NCBI GenBank assembly: GCA_950295325.1
Contig: OX485807.1
Span: forward strand, 47,710,440-47,774,439
Source: Polytrichum commune
Taxonomy: Eukaryota; Streptophyta; Polytrichopsida; Polytrichales; Polytrichaceae
DNA length: 64,000 nucleotides
Direction of reading: 5' to 3'
Shown here: positions 43,386-53,842 of the stretch, piece by piece
Position numbering within the stretch: position 1 is the first letter of the stretch
Layout of the letters: every line of letters starts with the position of its first letter
Translations under genes and position numbers: made by a program
The notes under the pieces: model-generated
What the model saw: only the letters and a program-made list of their open reading frames with translations
The model's database searches: none
What the model was told of the DNA's origin: nothing

Positions 43386-44603
43386 AGTAGGCTTGAGGAG
43401 GATTACTTTAAACCAATACAAAGTGATTTTTCAAATTATGGATCGGAGTTGTAAAGGTGGTATTCTTAGAAAATGGTTTCTAATAGCCTTGCGTGCAAGA
43501 GGCATTTTCAACCAATGGGAAGCGATGTTTGAAGGGTTGTGAGTTCCGATGTTCAAGCCCTAGTTGAGGTGAAGATAACTACACCAGCTTTAAACTGAGG
43601 TTTCCCATGCAATCAGTGTCACCTTCTATTTGCATTCAGGCTTGCAACTTTGAGGCTATGCTATTATACCTGTCTTTACTCTAGCTAGCTGCAATTGGAG
43701 TTCATCTAATCTTCTCTTCCAGTAAGTTACCCATCACAGAACCCATTTTCATGTATGAAATGCTTGTAACCCTGACATCATTATATTCCCGACCGTTTTT
43801 GGTCCATTGCCACATATTGAAAGGTAGGTTATATGATAGGAGTAACTTTCTGCTCCTTACACCTATGCAATACACATTTCACTAAACATATTGTATTCCC
43901 CAAAAAACAAGGTTGCTGCACATGTTGCACTTTCTTTCAATTGATACTCAAACTGTGATGACAGCCTGAGGATTATAATAAAAGTGGTATTATTGAGTAA
44001 CACTGAATTTATGTATCCTATGCTCATGTATGCGATGAGTTTATATTACTTAACATCAGATGGGATAATGCTCGTGTATCATATGGTTAGCAAGTCTCAC
44101 AAATCTGAAGAGCTGACACCATTTTACACGGAGCACGTCAGGAAACTGAGGATTGTTGCTCATCAGACAGTCCCAGTGAACTTCAATTTGGTCATCATCT
44201 GAGATATAATTCGCTCATTTGTTTCTCTTTTGAACAAGTTGCATCTGTGGAGTTGGATAAATTCAAGGTAAATCTCATTAGCATGCTTATTCACGAAATT
44301 CTCCGGGTTCTTGGAAGAACGTCCCATGTAATTGCAACCATGTGCCAAGATACAACCAGTGAAGCGGTTCAATGTATAACTGCTAGCACCATTTCTGTTC
44401 CCATATGTGCATGTACAAACAGTAAACCAACTCGGCAAATATGAAATATCAGATAGGCATGAGGAATGCTGACTCTCTTGTCAATGGATTACTCAAAATG
44501 CACCACAAAGAGCAACAAGACTTGTGAAAGTTGATGAACACGACACATTATGCGCTGCCACAGTGTGGTAAGTTGAAAGGGACAAAACTCGTCTGCTGAT
44601 CAA

Positions 44604-44609
44604 TTTATT
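44604..44609 (-). terminator. AGP4 poly(A) signal AATAAA
   Basis: The complement of TTTATT, about 445 bases after the stop. The adjoining stem-loop GTGCA-N9-TGCAC lies at 44615-44633. Confidence 0.6.
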
Positions 44610-45051
44610 GCCAAGTGCAGTATTAGATTGCACTCGAAAGAATTCCCAGCCAATGTAACAGGCTGGCTATATACCAGATGTCTATCTACACTTGACGTAT
44701 CATCTCTAGTCAGAGATTGCCTTCATCTACAAAATTGCGATCAGTTCCTTCGCTGTGGAGAAGTCCATTCAAATTCATGCTCAGCACTTTCCAGAGAAGA
44801 CCTAAATTGCTCTCAAAGGATGGCATCACATTATCCAATTTGTCATGCCTTCTCTGTAGCTTGTGCTTCTTTTTTTCTCACTTGTAGATTCTCCTAAAAT
44901 TGAGTAGCTTCAGCCGCTGAACAAAGTAATGAAGCAGATGCTTCTCATACCAGAACTTCGGTAGCACCGGCAATTCCATAGCCAACAGTCTGAGCATATT
45001 CTGCATCGCTCCCCTGCGCAATCCAACTAATCTGCACGACCTTGATTACAT

Positions 45052-45447
45052 TCACAAAGCTGCCAAACCAAGGTAGACAAACATGCTCACAATCGAAGCT
45101 GCTGCAATCGATGGCACTAAAGAACTAGCGCCTGAATTTGGTCCAGAGGCAGGGGCCTCTGAGGTGCCTTGTCCGGCAGGGCCATTTGCTGCAAGGGGGC
45201 TGCCGGCTGGAGTGCTTGTGGTTGGAGCAGGACCACCGGGGCCGGGTGCTAGAAACGAGGGCGAAGGCGCGAGCGTAGGGGAGCCACGAAGCGAAGTTGG
45301 ACCTGGTGCTCCAGCGATCGGCGAAGGAGCTGGAGCTCCGCTGGGAGTTTGCGCAAGCACCGCAGGAAGCAGCACGAGAAGCATCATCACCGCCAACGCT
45401 GTCGTCGACACCAGGTTGCAGCTGCGTCTCTGAACAGCCGACGCCAT
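45052..45447 (-). CDS. AGP4: classical arabinogalactan protein
   Basis: 131 residues, starting at the ATG complementary to 45445-45447 (MASAVQRRS); the open frame upstream has only a TTG. Signal peptide 1-32 ends AVLA, with mature Gln33. The Hyp-rich domain is as in AGP2 and AGP3 with small changes: GAPAPSPIAGAP, SPTLAPSPSFLAPGPGG, and a two-residue shortening at TSTPAGSPL. The C-terminus SLVPSIAAASIVSMFVYLGL, then AAL, is the GPI signal. The N-region has TTALAV where paralogs have TRGLAV. It lies in the left unit of a tandem segmental duplication; AGP5 is its counterpart. It retains the conserved upstream block and 3' UTR, so it is probably expressed. Confidence 0.87.
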   Translation of the reverse strand: MASAVQRRSCNLVSTTALAVMMLLVLLPAVLAQTPSGAPAPSPIAGAPGPTSLRGSPTLAPSPSFLAPGPGGPAPTTSTPAGSPLAANGPAGQGTSEAPASGPNSGASSLVPSIAAASIVSMFVYLGLAAL

Positions 45448-45678
45448 CTTCTCAATTTTTTCTTTTCCCAACGATATTTGATCAATTCTGACTCCAATGA
45501 ATCGGCAAACAATCAATGTATCTTTCCTTCTATACGAAACTTGACTCCCCTCCTGATGAAGTTAGACTGAAATCGTAGCCCTAATTGCGACTGTGATGGC
45601 GATGAAGAGCTGTAATACCGTCGCTAGGCTGCGGTGCCGAGGCCGTGGTGTGGTGATTCACATATTGTTCGTGGTGGA

Positions 45679-45708
45679 AGTATTTGTAATGCCAACTGGT
45701 GAGGAAGT
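45679..45708 (-). promoter_or_regulatory. AGP4 conserved upstream block
   Basis: The minus strand reads CTCACCAGTTGGCATTACAA then ATAC, the counterpart of the AGP2/3/5 block, about 235 bases before the ATG. The spacing is shorter because of a deletion in the leader. Confidence 0.45.
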
Positions 45709-46330
45709 TGGTGGCTTCGGCTGCGCGTGGGCGAAGGTGCCAGGAAGAAGCAACGAGCCCTGCGGAGCGTCAGTCCACAGGGTGACCGTGTGCCACGTCT
45801 GCCAACTGCGGCTACCGGCGGAAGTTTGCAGTAGAAGTTTGCGGGCGAAACTTGTTCCTCGCTTACGTTGACAGCAAGCTCATGTGAAGTTCGTCGATCA
45901 CGACTGAGCCAAATTTGGTGCACTACTGATGAGTTTCCCATTGCTTTCCAAGGAATTGTGACACTGTACATCTTGGACAGGTTAGGTGGGATATGGTTAA
46001 CTCAATGAGAGGTGTCCTTGAGGATTTGGTAAACAACTTCTGAGTTCCCACTGAACCTAAAGCAGTCTTAACCTAAAAGTGACCCATACATTATGATCAA
46101 AAATCAAGCCTTGACCCTAAGGGTCTAGGGGAATTGTGATATAAGTGAATTTGGACAAGAGAGTTTTCCATGCAAAAGTATGCTTGTGAGAGTACTATTT
46201 GAGTCGTCAACCAATGTACATTGTAGAACAAATTTTAAAGGGAATTCACTAGTACAAAACTATGCCAAAAAGTACCGCAACCGATTTGTTCTTTTGGTTT
46301 AGCAACTGGAATGTTAGGAATGTTGTGGCG

Positions 46331-46382
46331 TGTAATATATTGTTGGAAAGGTCTTGAAAATACCTTTCCAACCGTATATTAC
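46331..46382. repeat. Hairpin repeat, second copy
   Basis: GTTGGAAAGGT/ACCTTTCCAAC arms with a 9-base loop CTTGAAAAT, the inverse of the loop at 29669-29743. Flanks (CTACAGATCAGGTTGGTCAA at about 46448) match the complement of about 29596-29630, so a longer element of 150 bp or more is shared. Confidence 0.7.
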
Positions 46383-47263
46383 ATACCCTGGTTTTTTAAA
46401 TTTAAATTAGAAAACAAGCAAACAAACCAAATTTGTAGTCATTTAGCGACTACAGATCAGGTTGGTCAAAAGAACTGCAGCCAATTTCATTTTTGAAATA
46501 TCAAGTAGCACACGATAAAACTCCAGTTATACACATAGCTTGACAAGAAATGTGATAGAAACACCACTACATATGTGTGTTCTCACAATTAACATTTAGT
46601 TTACAACAAAGGATGTGCATGGATAGTGAGGCCATCGCCCCAATGTTCCCTACCATTGCCCACCATTCCAAAAAGGTTGGGAACCAGGGGTGGAACATGC
46701 CAAATTGACACGCATTTCAACTAGCATAGTTACATGTGCTCTCAAATTAAGAGATCTATTCCACATCTAAGATTACCACTTCTATCATATTAAAAGGCCA
46801 TTAATAGGAACTACAATGGACAAGACACCTTAATTTTCTCCAATGGACAAGACCTTATAGTCTACTAATGCCCTCTTTAGTTGTCATTTCTCCTCTATAA
46901 ATGTGCCTACTATATTTGTTGACAAATTGGGTGCAATGGAGAGCAACTACCTATGCAAGATCTCTAGAATTGTTTATTTGTTTCATTACATGCAAGCATA
47001 CATTCGATATTTTTGCCATTAACATTCATTTGAGAAAGGTGAAGACATTCGTTGTGTTGATGCTCAATCTGAAAGCACCATACTTGTGGAAGAGGATAGA
47101 ACACTATACTTGTGTAAAGGGCGAAGATGTAAGGGTGAAAACTTGTTGATGGACTGACGAGTATGCATGATGTTAAAATATTTCTCTTCCTATCATAAGT
47201 CCGAGAGCAGAGGGTTATCAAATTTGTCACAAATTTTCATTCATGAAGGCACCATATCATCCG

Positions 47264-47392
47264 TAATTCCCAGATCTTGTCCATGAGCTTATCAAGTATG
47301 ATAAATAACCAACTCGAGTAGGTGGATGACTCACCGCACCTACAACTCATTGCCCACTCTCCTCTCCATGGTTATCTAGTCCGTACACAAGC
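47264..47392 (+). repeat. GAGCTTAT dispersed repeat, diverged copy
   Basis: Contains CCATGAGCTTATCAAGTATG, GTAGGTGGATGACTCAC and GCCCACTCTCCTCTCC, matching the tRNA-unit repeat at reduced identity. Confidence 0.6.
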
Positions 47393-48020
47393 AGCATATT
47401 ATTCCATGTATTCTATACGCATGTATGCAATGCGTTTATATTACTCAACATGAGATGAGAAAATGCTCATGTATAATATGGTTGGCAAGTCTCACAAATT
47501 TGAAGAGCTGACACCATCTACACGGACCACGTCAAGAAACTGAAGAGTGTTACCCATCAAACAATGTCAGTGAAATGACAATTTGCTAGTGTCATCGTCT
47601 GAGATAATTTGCTAGTCTGTTCTCTCTCGTAAACAAGGTGCGAGCATGGATGTCAGATGAATTGAAAGCAGATTTCATTACCATACCTATTCACATAATC
47701 CTCTGGATCTCTTGGAAGAACGTCCCATGTACTTGTAGCCAGTGATACAACTAGTGAAGCTGTCCAATGTAAAACTGTTGGCACCAATTTTGAGCCCACA
47801 TGTTGCAGGTTACCAACAGGAAACCAGCTCGGCAAGCATGATGCCTGAAGTGTCAGAAATGCATGTGGAAGACTGACTCTCTTGTCAATGGATTACTCAG
47901 ATGCACTACAAAGAGTAACTACAAGAATTGTGAAAGTTGATGTATAAGACACATCATAAACTGCAACAGTTTGGTAAGTTGTAAGGGACAATTCTCGCCT
48001 GCTGAATAATTCTCCATCAG

Positions 48021-48026
48021 TTTATT
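48021..48026 (-). terminator. AGP5 poly(A) signal AATAAA
   Basis: The complement of TTTATT in the conserved TTGGCAATAAA context, about 450 bases after the stop. Confidence 0.6.
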
Positions 48027-48474
48027 GCCAAGTGCAGTACAAAATTGCACTCGAAAGAATTTCCAGCCAGTGGAAAAGGCTGGTTACAAACCTACTGTCT
48101 AATGATCTACACTTGACGTATCCTCTCTAGTCAGAGATTGCCTTAATCTACAAACTTGCGATCATTTCCTTCGCTGTGGAGAAATCCATTCGAATTCATG
48201 CTCAGCACTTTTCAGCGAAGACCTATATTTCTCTCAAACGATGGCTTCACATTATCTGATTTGTAGTGCCTTCTCTGTAGCTTGTGCTTCTTCTTTTTCA
48301 CTTATGGAATCTCTTAAAATTAAGTAGTTTCAGCCGCTAAACGAAGTAATGAGAGCGGATGCTTCTCACACTAGAACTTCGGTAGCACCGGCAATCCCAT
48401 AGCCAACAGTCTGAGCATATTTGTATCGCTCCCCTGCGCAATCAACCTAATCTGCACGACCTTGATTACAAATT

Positions 48475-48873
48475 TCATAAGGCTGCCACACCGAGGTAGA
48501 CAAACGTGCTCACAATCGAAGCTGCTGCAAGCGACGGCACCAAAGAACTGGCTCCTGAATTTGGTCCAGAGGCAGGGCCCCCTGAGGTACCTTGTCCGGC
48601 AGGGCCGTTTGCTGCAAAGGGGCTGCCGGCTGAGCTTGGAGTGCTGGTGGTTGGAGCAGGACCACCGGGACCGGGTGCAAGAAACGACGGCGAAGCCGCG
48701 GGTGTAGGGGAGCCACGAAGTGAAGTTGGACCTGGTGCTCCAGAGGTCGGCGAAGGAGCTGGAGCTCCGCTGGGGGTTTGCGCAAGCACCACAGGAAGCA
48801 GCACGAGAAGCATTGTCACAGCCAATCCTCTCGTCGACACCATGTTGCTGCTGAGTTTCTGAATAGCCGCCAT
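48475..48873 (-). CDS. AGP5: classical arabinogalactan protein
   Basis: 132 residues, starting MAAIQKLSS at the ATG complementary to 48871-48873. Compared with AGP2 and AGP3 it lacks one residue near the start. Signal peptide 1-31 ends VVLA, with mature Gln32. The Hyp-rich domain reads GAPAPSPTSGAPGP, SPTPAASPSFLAPGPGG and GPAGQGTSGGPASGP; TPAAS replaces TPAPS, losing one proline. The GPI signal is SLVPSLAAASIVSTFVYLGV, then AAL. It is the right-hand partner of AGP4 in the segmental duplication, though its GTSGGPAS segment is closer to AGP2. That suggests gene conversion or a more complex order of duplications. Upstream block and 3' UTR are conserved. Confidence 0.87.
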   Translation of the reverse strand: MAAIQKLSSNMVSTRGLAVTMLLVLLPVVLAQTPSGAPAPSPTSGAPGPTSLRGSPTPAASPSFLAPGPGGPAPTTSTPSSAGSPFAANGPAGQGTSGGPASGPNSGASSLVPSLAAASIVSTFVYLGVAAL

Positions 48874-49180
48874 CTTCTCAAAATTTTCTTCCCGCACGAT
48901 TTTTAATAAAATCTGAGTCTAATTAATCGGATATCAATCTCTGTGTCTTTCCTTCTATGGATTATTGGAGAGGCGACCAAAATTCGAACAATGAGCTCCC
49001 CTACCTAAGAGTAACGTTTTCGTGCCTGTGCGATCACAATTCTCGAAACTTGACTCCCCTCCTGATGAAATGAAACTGAAATTGGAGCCCTAATTCGAGT
49101 ATAATGGCGATGAACAGTTGCACTTCCGGTGCTGGAGGCGATGTCGAGGTTGTAGCTTGGTTATTTGAGTTCCTGGTGGA

Positions 49181-49209
49181 AGTAATTTGTAGTGCCAATT
49201 GGTGAGGGA
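49181..49209 (-). promoter_or_regulatory. AGP5 conserved upstream block
   Basis: The minus strand reads CTCACCAATTGGCACTACAA then ATTAC, the CCAAT/TATA-like block about 310 bases before the ATG. Confidence 0.45.
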
Positions 49210-49452
49210 GTTGGTAGCCTGGGCTGCGTGAGTGGAGGAGGTAGCGAAGGAGCAAGGAAGAAGCAACGAGACCAGCGGAGCGTCAGTCAGTCCCACATAG
49301 GTTACTGTGACACCGTGTGACCGCATCTGCTAACGCCAGCTAGCGGTGGAAGTTCGCGCCTAAAACTAATTCCTCGCTTTGTTGTACACCAAGCTCAGAA
49401 GTTTGTGGCCAAATTTGGAGCACTTATAATTTTCTCATCACTTTCCAGGTTG

Positions 49453-50735
49453 CCTTTGCGAATTGGTTGCCTCTGTACCCATGTGATTTAATGTACCTTG
49501 GGTCAAAATCAAATTACAAAATTTGTATTTGTACCGTAAAAATAATCCTGTATTTTGTTACTGTGATAATGCGTATTCAAGTAGTGTGGAATATCGATAT
49601 ATTAGCGTGGGGCAACCTAATTGCACATACCAGTTTAGATTGTTTCTAGGTTGAGCAATGTCGACTAACATTGTCGGTGCTTTTACCGTACCTGTTTGGG
49701 AAAGTTGCTGCCTTCTCTGTCCATAGCAACAACTAAATATGGTGCGCCGCAGTTGCGTAATAGAAATGATTTGTTGCTTGTTAAGCCAGGATAGCGAAAC
49801 AGAGCCTCTCTTCTTTGTTGCGACACACAAGGTTGCCTCTGGAGAAATGGAGAAATGCTCATTTGATTGACTGACCACTGTGACCAACATCTCATAATTA
49901 ATCGTAGCGCTTAGAAGTATTGTGATTAATTGCTGCGCTTCATAATTTTAGTGACCTGTTGAGTTTCACCTCCATTGACGACAATATCTCTAACTAGTAT
50001 TGTTTTGCTGCACCCATAGTATGCTTAATTGTGATCTTTCAAGCACATGTAATTCTTTGTCGAAAGCAACATCAACTTTTGGTGCATATTGCAAAGTGTA
50101 GTTTGTCAAAGCCAGAATTGGAGAGTTGAAACACAGTGATGGAAGATGAATGATAAGAGTTTCTTTCCTGTGATTTTAACAATGCTCGAGCGCGGAAGCT
50201 GAGCATCAAATGGAGATATTAGCCTGAACGTACTGGAAAATCTCACCAATCCTCACATCTGAGGAAGCAAGTCTTCACCTAAGGATCGTATCACTTTAAT
50301 AGCATTTCAATTGTTCTGTCACTACCATGGCAGCACGTTTGATTTGCTTCATTTTCTAACAGGAAAATTAAGTTTTTGTGTCCGCTGAGATGAACACTAG
50401 GTCTTGTTGATTGAACCAGGATACCACGGTAGTAAACAACGACAGTGGAGAGAGACTTATACGGATGGTCTATTGGTCGACTATAAGAACAATCGGCTAT
50501 AGGAATACGATCGACGAGAGCCTCTAATCAGCAGAAAAAGAAGACTACTACTTAACAGAGTCCCTCATTTGAGAAGAACAGACTCTAAATACCATTCGTT
50601 TGTGCTGAACAACCCAGCGGAATAAGTAAAGCAACATCAACAGTGAAATCCATCAGAATGTATCAGAAGCTGCAGGAGTGTAGGAAAGTCTCAAAAGCTC
50701 TTTATTAATAAGAGACAGAGCGAACTCGCCTCAAG
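49453..50735. other. Spacer between AGP5 flank and AGP6 3' end
   Basis: No supported gene. A segment at about 49453-49625 (TAGCGTGGGGCAACCTAATT) recurs at about 63014-63235, a dispersed repeat. Confidence 0.4.
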
Positions 50736-50741
50736 ATTATT
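50736..50741 (-). terminator. AGP6 poly(A)-like signal AATAAT
   Basis: The complement of ATTATT at the position equivalent to AATAAA in AGP2-AGP5. The neighbouring stem is GAGTACAGTAC...GTACTC with compensating changes, and the CAGTCATTGCAAAAGGCCAG hairpin remnant follows. Confidence 0.4.
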
Positions 50742-51174
50742 CCGTTGCCGAGTACAGTACCTGATCGTACTCGAAAAAATATGCAGTCATTGCAAAAGGC
50801 CAGCAACCTAATGTCTAAGAAATAAGGTATCACATGTACCCCGAGATTGTCTTGGCCTACAAAACTGCAATGGTTGCGTGTGTTGGAAACTGTAACCGAC
50901 GTCGTGCTAAGGCCCTCAAACAATGTCGTCAATTGATGCAATGACAGCATCAGAACGTTATGGATTTTGTCGTGTCTTTCAGCTGCTTCCAGTTTCCAAG
51001 TGGCGTGCATCCACAATACTGAAACCCTCCGATGGACTTCATTTCATTCGCTGAACGAAGCATTAGGTGATGATGTCCGTAACATTGACCGCAAGCAGCT
51101 CCATGTCCAACTATCTGGACATTTCTTCTCTAACAACTGCGCAGTAATCGAAACCTACAGAAGCTTACTCACAT

Positions 51175-51558
51175 TTACAAAGCTGCGACACCAATGTATG
51201 CAAGCACGCTCACAACCGACGCTGCGGCAAGTGTTGGCACCAACGAGCTGGCTGCTGAAGCTGGTGCAGAGGGTGAGGGAGCAGGACTGGCCACAACCAC
51301 GCTAGGTGCCGACCCTGGAGCAGTAGGAGTCGCGGCAGGGGAAGAAATCGGGCCCGAAACTGGTGCAGGAACCGAAGTAGGCGTGGGTGCTCCAACAGGG
51401 GTGGGAGCTCCAGCCAAAGGAGGGGGAGCTGCCGTGGGACTATAAACAGGGCTGAGAGCTGGACCCTGTGCAAGGACGGCCGGAGAGCTCAAGAGAACGA
51501 GCACCACAGCAATGCTCATAATAGCAGACATCTTCAACGCAGCAGATGTACCAGCCAT
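51175..51558 (-). CDS. AGP6: classical arabinogalactan protein, second subtype
   Basis: 127 residues from MAGTSAALK (ATG complementary to 51556-51558). An in-frame ATG 12 codons earlier exists, but the shorter start gives a cleaner signal peptide, residues 1-30 ending SPAVLA, with mature Gln31. The mature region is denser in AP/TP/SP than AGP2-AGP5: APPPLAGAPTPVGAPTPTSV, PAPVSGPIS, TPTAPGSAPS, SPAPSPSAPAS. APPP is the only contiguous-proline run. The GPI signal SSLVPTLAAASVVSVLAYIG, then VAAL, has the same pattern as the other cluster members, supporting common descent, while the repeat domain is unlike theirs. It is on the same strand as AGP3-AGP5 and AGP7. Its 3' UTR keeps a diverged form of the cluster stem-loop. 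Confidence 0.83.
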   Translation of the reverse strand: MAGTSAALKMSAIMSIAVVLVLLSSPAVLAQGPALSPVYSPTAAPPPLAGAPTPVGAPTPTSVPAPVSGPISSPAATPTAPGSAPSVVVASPAPSPSAPASAASSLVPTLAAASVVSVLAYIGVAAL

Positions 51559-53309
51559 ATCTAAAACTCTTCGACTCCAATTGCACAAGCGCAAACCCCG
51601 CCAGCAGCAGCTTGCAGATATCTGTCAAGGCAACGATGAGACCCCGCTACAGGCACCAATATCGATCAGCGCAGCTTGATGTCGATAATTAAGAAAGCGA
51701 CGAAAGCGTGGCACCCGTTTTAAGCGCTTCCTGAAGAATAGGGAAGAGGAAGCAGGGAGCGAAGCGATGGTCTGGAGAATGTTTGCGTTAACCTTGCCTT
51801 ATGAACGGGAGGAGGCCTTACAGGTCGAAGTAGCCAGCGAGTTGTACCTACTCGTTTAGCCGAAGCAGCTGCTTACCTGGAGGCAGCAAGCTGTAGCAGA
51901 GAGAGAGTGGGAGGAAAAGCCTTGCTGAAGCGAGAGAGAAAGAAGGCGTCAACTGAAGGCCGGTCCCACCACAGAAAGAGACGACAGCGGCTCCAGCTAG
52001 CCCATGTTCACCATCGCTATTGCCAGGAACCGGCAGCCTGTCCGGTACTCTCTGTACCCACTTCTTCCATTTCTGCAAGCTCAGCCTCTGACGAGTCGGT
52101 TGTTTTATACACTGGTATATTCATGTTCTTTCTTGCGCGATAGAGAAGTGAACGTAATCATTGCCAGAACACAACTGGAGCACCGTCAATGCAGCTGGAA
52201 ACGCCGTTGTGCAGGCCACCTGCAGTGCCAGACTGATGATGTACTACATGCTTGCTGCCAAAATGCTTGCAAAATTTAACTTACATGGAGGTACTTACAA
52301 CATGCATCACAAACCTACTATACTATCGCTTCTACTCCTTCAACCTTGGTAAGTACAACTGTACAGTCAACAATCCTTGACCAGCACCTTCCTCACCCTC
52401 TTGTGCAATTTCTGTTGCAAACTGGTGCCAAATTTTTGTCTAAACACTTGATTTAAGGAGCTAATTTGCAGAATCTGCAGATGATCTCATATTAAGCTTA
52501 TGGAGATATTTTGACTCGGAGTTTGGAAAAGACCGGAAAAGTCTGTAAAATTAATTGTATTTTGTACAGCTGGACACAAGTGTAGGCAGCGAAGCCTACC
52601 AGCACTTATCAGATTCCCTGCATTTTCAATTCCTAGTGGGACAAATTGTATTTTCTGTGTACATTAGAGTATCTCCGATTCAGATATACCTCACCAGACG
52701 GCATTCACGCGCCAAGTACCAACAATTTCCCTTAGTTTCTAGATGTAACTCGTAATGGAATTCGAGTGAATGTGCTACGACCCGAAACATGTACAGACAT
52801 AACCCGAATTCATGTGCTACCTAGATTAGGAAGGATTAGCCGTAGTAGAAAGACGAAGACAACGAAGCCATCAACATGACAAGCATTGCAATCACCACGG
52901 TACAACATATCATCACGGGTACGATACTCCCACAAACGTAGTCATTACGCATTACTAAACGTATGGAACTTCCGCGAGTGAATAGAAGTGCAAACCCGGA
53001 GTTAGCAAAAGTATTGCAAGTGCTCGGCTATGGCGATTACAGAGTTCTCCATTTCAAATCCTCTCGACTGAGACGTTCGTCAGCATGACTAGCATTTGCA
53101 ATACACAAGTTCTACCGATTGATAGTCCGTTAGGGAGATCGACATTTAATTAAAAGCACCGCATTCCATGCATAACAAAGAAGAATAAAATCACCAACTG
53201 GAACATGTACCAATGCTAGATTTCAGAGGATGTAGTATTTGACATAGACAGGAAGCATTTGACAAGTCAGTTGAGAGTCACTTGCATGCGAAGTGACATT
53301 GAACAAAAA
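51559..53309. other. AGP6 5' flank and spacer
   Basis: The part up to about 52150 is GC-rich with purine runs and probably holds the AGP6 leader and promoter. Opposing frames there are not convincing. 52200-53300 shows no gene. Confidence 0.4.
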
Positions 53310-53370
53310 TTTATTGACAAGAGCCAACAGTTATGATGCAATCCCATTGTGCATTTGGTGATCGCTTATT
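53310..53370 (-). terminator. AGP7 3'-end region, AATAAA and AATAAG
   Basis: The complement shows AATAAG at 53365-53370, in the position conserved with other AGPs (followed on the plus strand by GCACTTGAAAGAATTTTCAG). A perfect AATAAA lies further downstream at 53310-53315. Either may be used. Confidence 0.4.
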
Positions 53371-53454
53371 GCAAGTACAAAAGCTATTGTGCGCACTTGA
53401 AAGAATTTTCAGCCATCCCTTGTGGCCGGCTACCTATTGTGCATCTGCACCTTC

Positions 53455-53720
53455 TCAAAAATTGAAAATTTGATTGACGACCACCAATGCGGGTCGCGCT
53501 AATCTAATGTATCTCAGTAGAGAAAATGAATGCTTCTGTATAACTACAATCGGAGCTGCGTCTGCGAGTAACTTCGGCAAGTGCGAGAACCCTATCTCGG
53601 TGTTCTTGACAGCCTGCAACACTTCCATCGCGCTATCTGTTGCAATCCATCTCGAGTTGATTTGCTAAGGCACACTCCACCTGAGTTTCGCTAACGATCA
53701 ATGCTTCTCGCTCAATATGG
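53455..53720 (-). pseudogene. RNase H-like (RVT_3-type) fragment
   Basis: The minus strand has a short piece EREALIVSETQVECALANQL at about 53640-53716 and, after a frame change, DSAMEVLQAVKNTEIGFSHL at about 53578-53637, continuing with LPKLLADAAPIV and HSFSLLRYI. Plant RNase H-like domains of non-LTR elements have the same run: an E-A-x-A helix, then D-S-x-x-V/L-x-x-A-L, then S-H-L, then a strand before the last catalytic His/Asp region. It sits in the 3' region of AGP7 on the same strand and is broken. The match is by eye only. Confidence 0.4.
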
Positions 53721-53842
53721 AAGACGTTTCTGATAAAGTTAAGAAAGTTGCATGCTGCTCCGGTGACCACAAGTCCATGCGCACGCGAAATATGCAGTCA
53801 CGCCTGTCTCGCGAGAAATGTGGACACAATTTATAATAGAGC

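Larger units (their letters stand above)
42190..45958. repeat. Tandem segmental duplication, unit 1 (carries AGP4)
   Basis: Begins near GGACAGTTTAGGTGGGATATG and ends after the AGP4 5' flank. The same order of landmarks recurs in 45959-49452: the start block; TTGACAAATTGGGTGCA (about 42758 and 46919); AGTCTCACAAATCTGAAGAG (about 44092); the 3' UTR; the AGP; and its 5' flank. Confidence 0.75.
45959..49452. repeat. Tandem segmental duplication, unit 2 (carries AGP5)
   Basis: Abuts unit 1 head to tail. Starts near GGACAGGTTAGGTGGGATAT and ends after the AGP5 5' flank near 49452. AGP stop codons in the two units are 3,423 bases apart; unit starts are about 3,780 apart, so indels have accumulated. 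It contains the hairpin repeat at 46331-46382, not seen in unit 1. Confidence 0.75.

Noticed and set aside
51848-52143. Paired frames on both strands upstream of AGP6
   Set aside because: Purine-rich leader or promoter sequence; neither strand gives a recognisable product.
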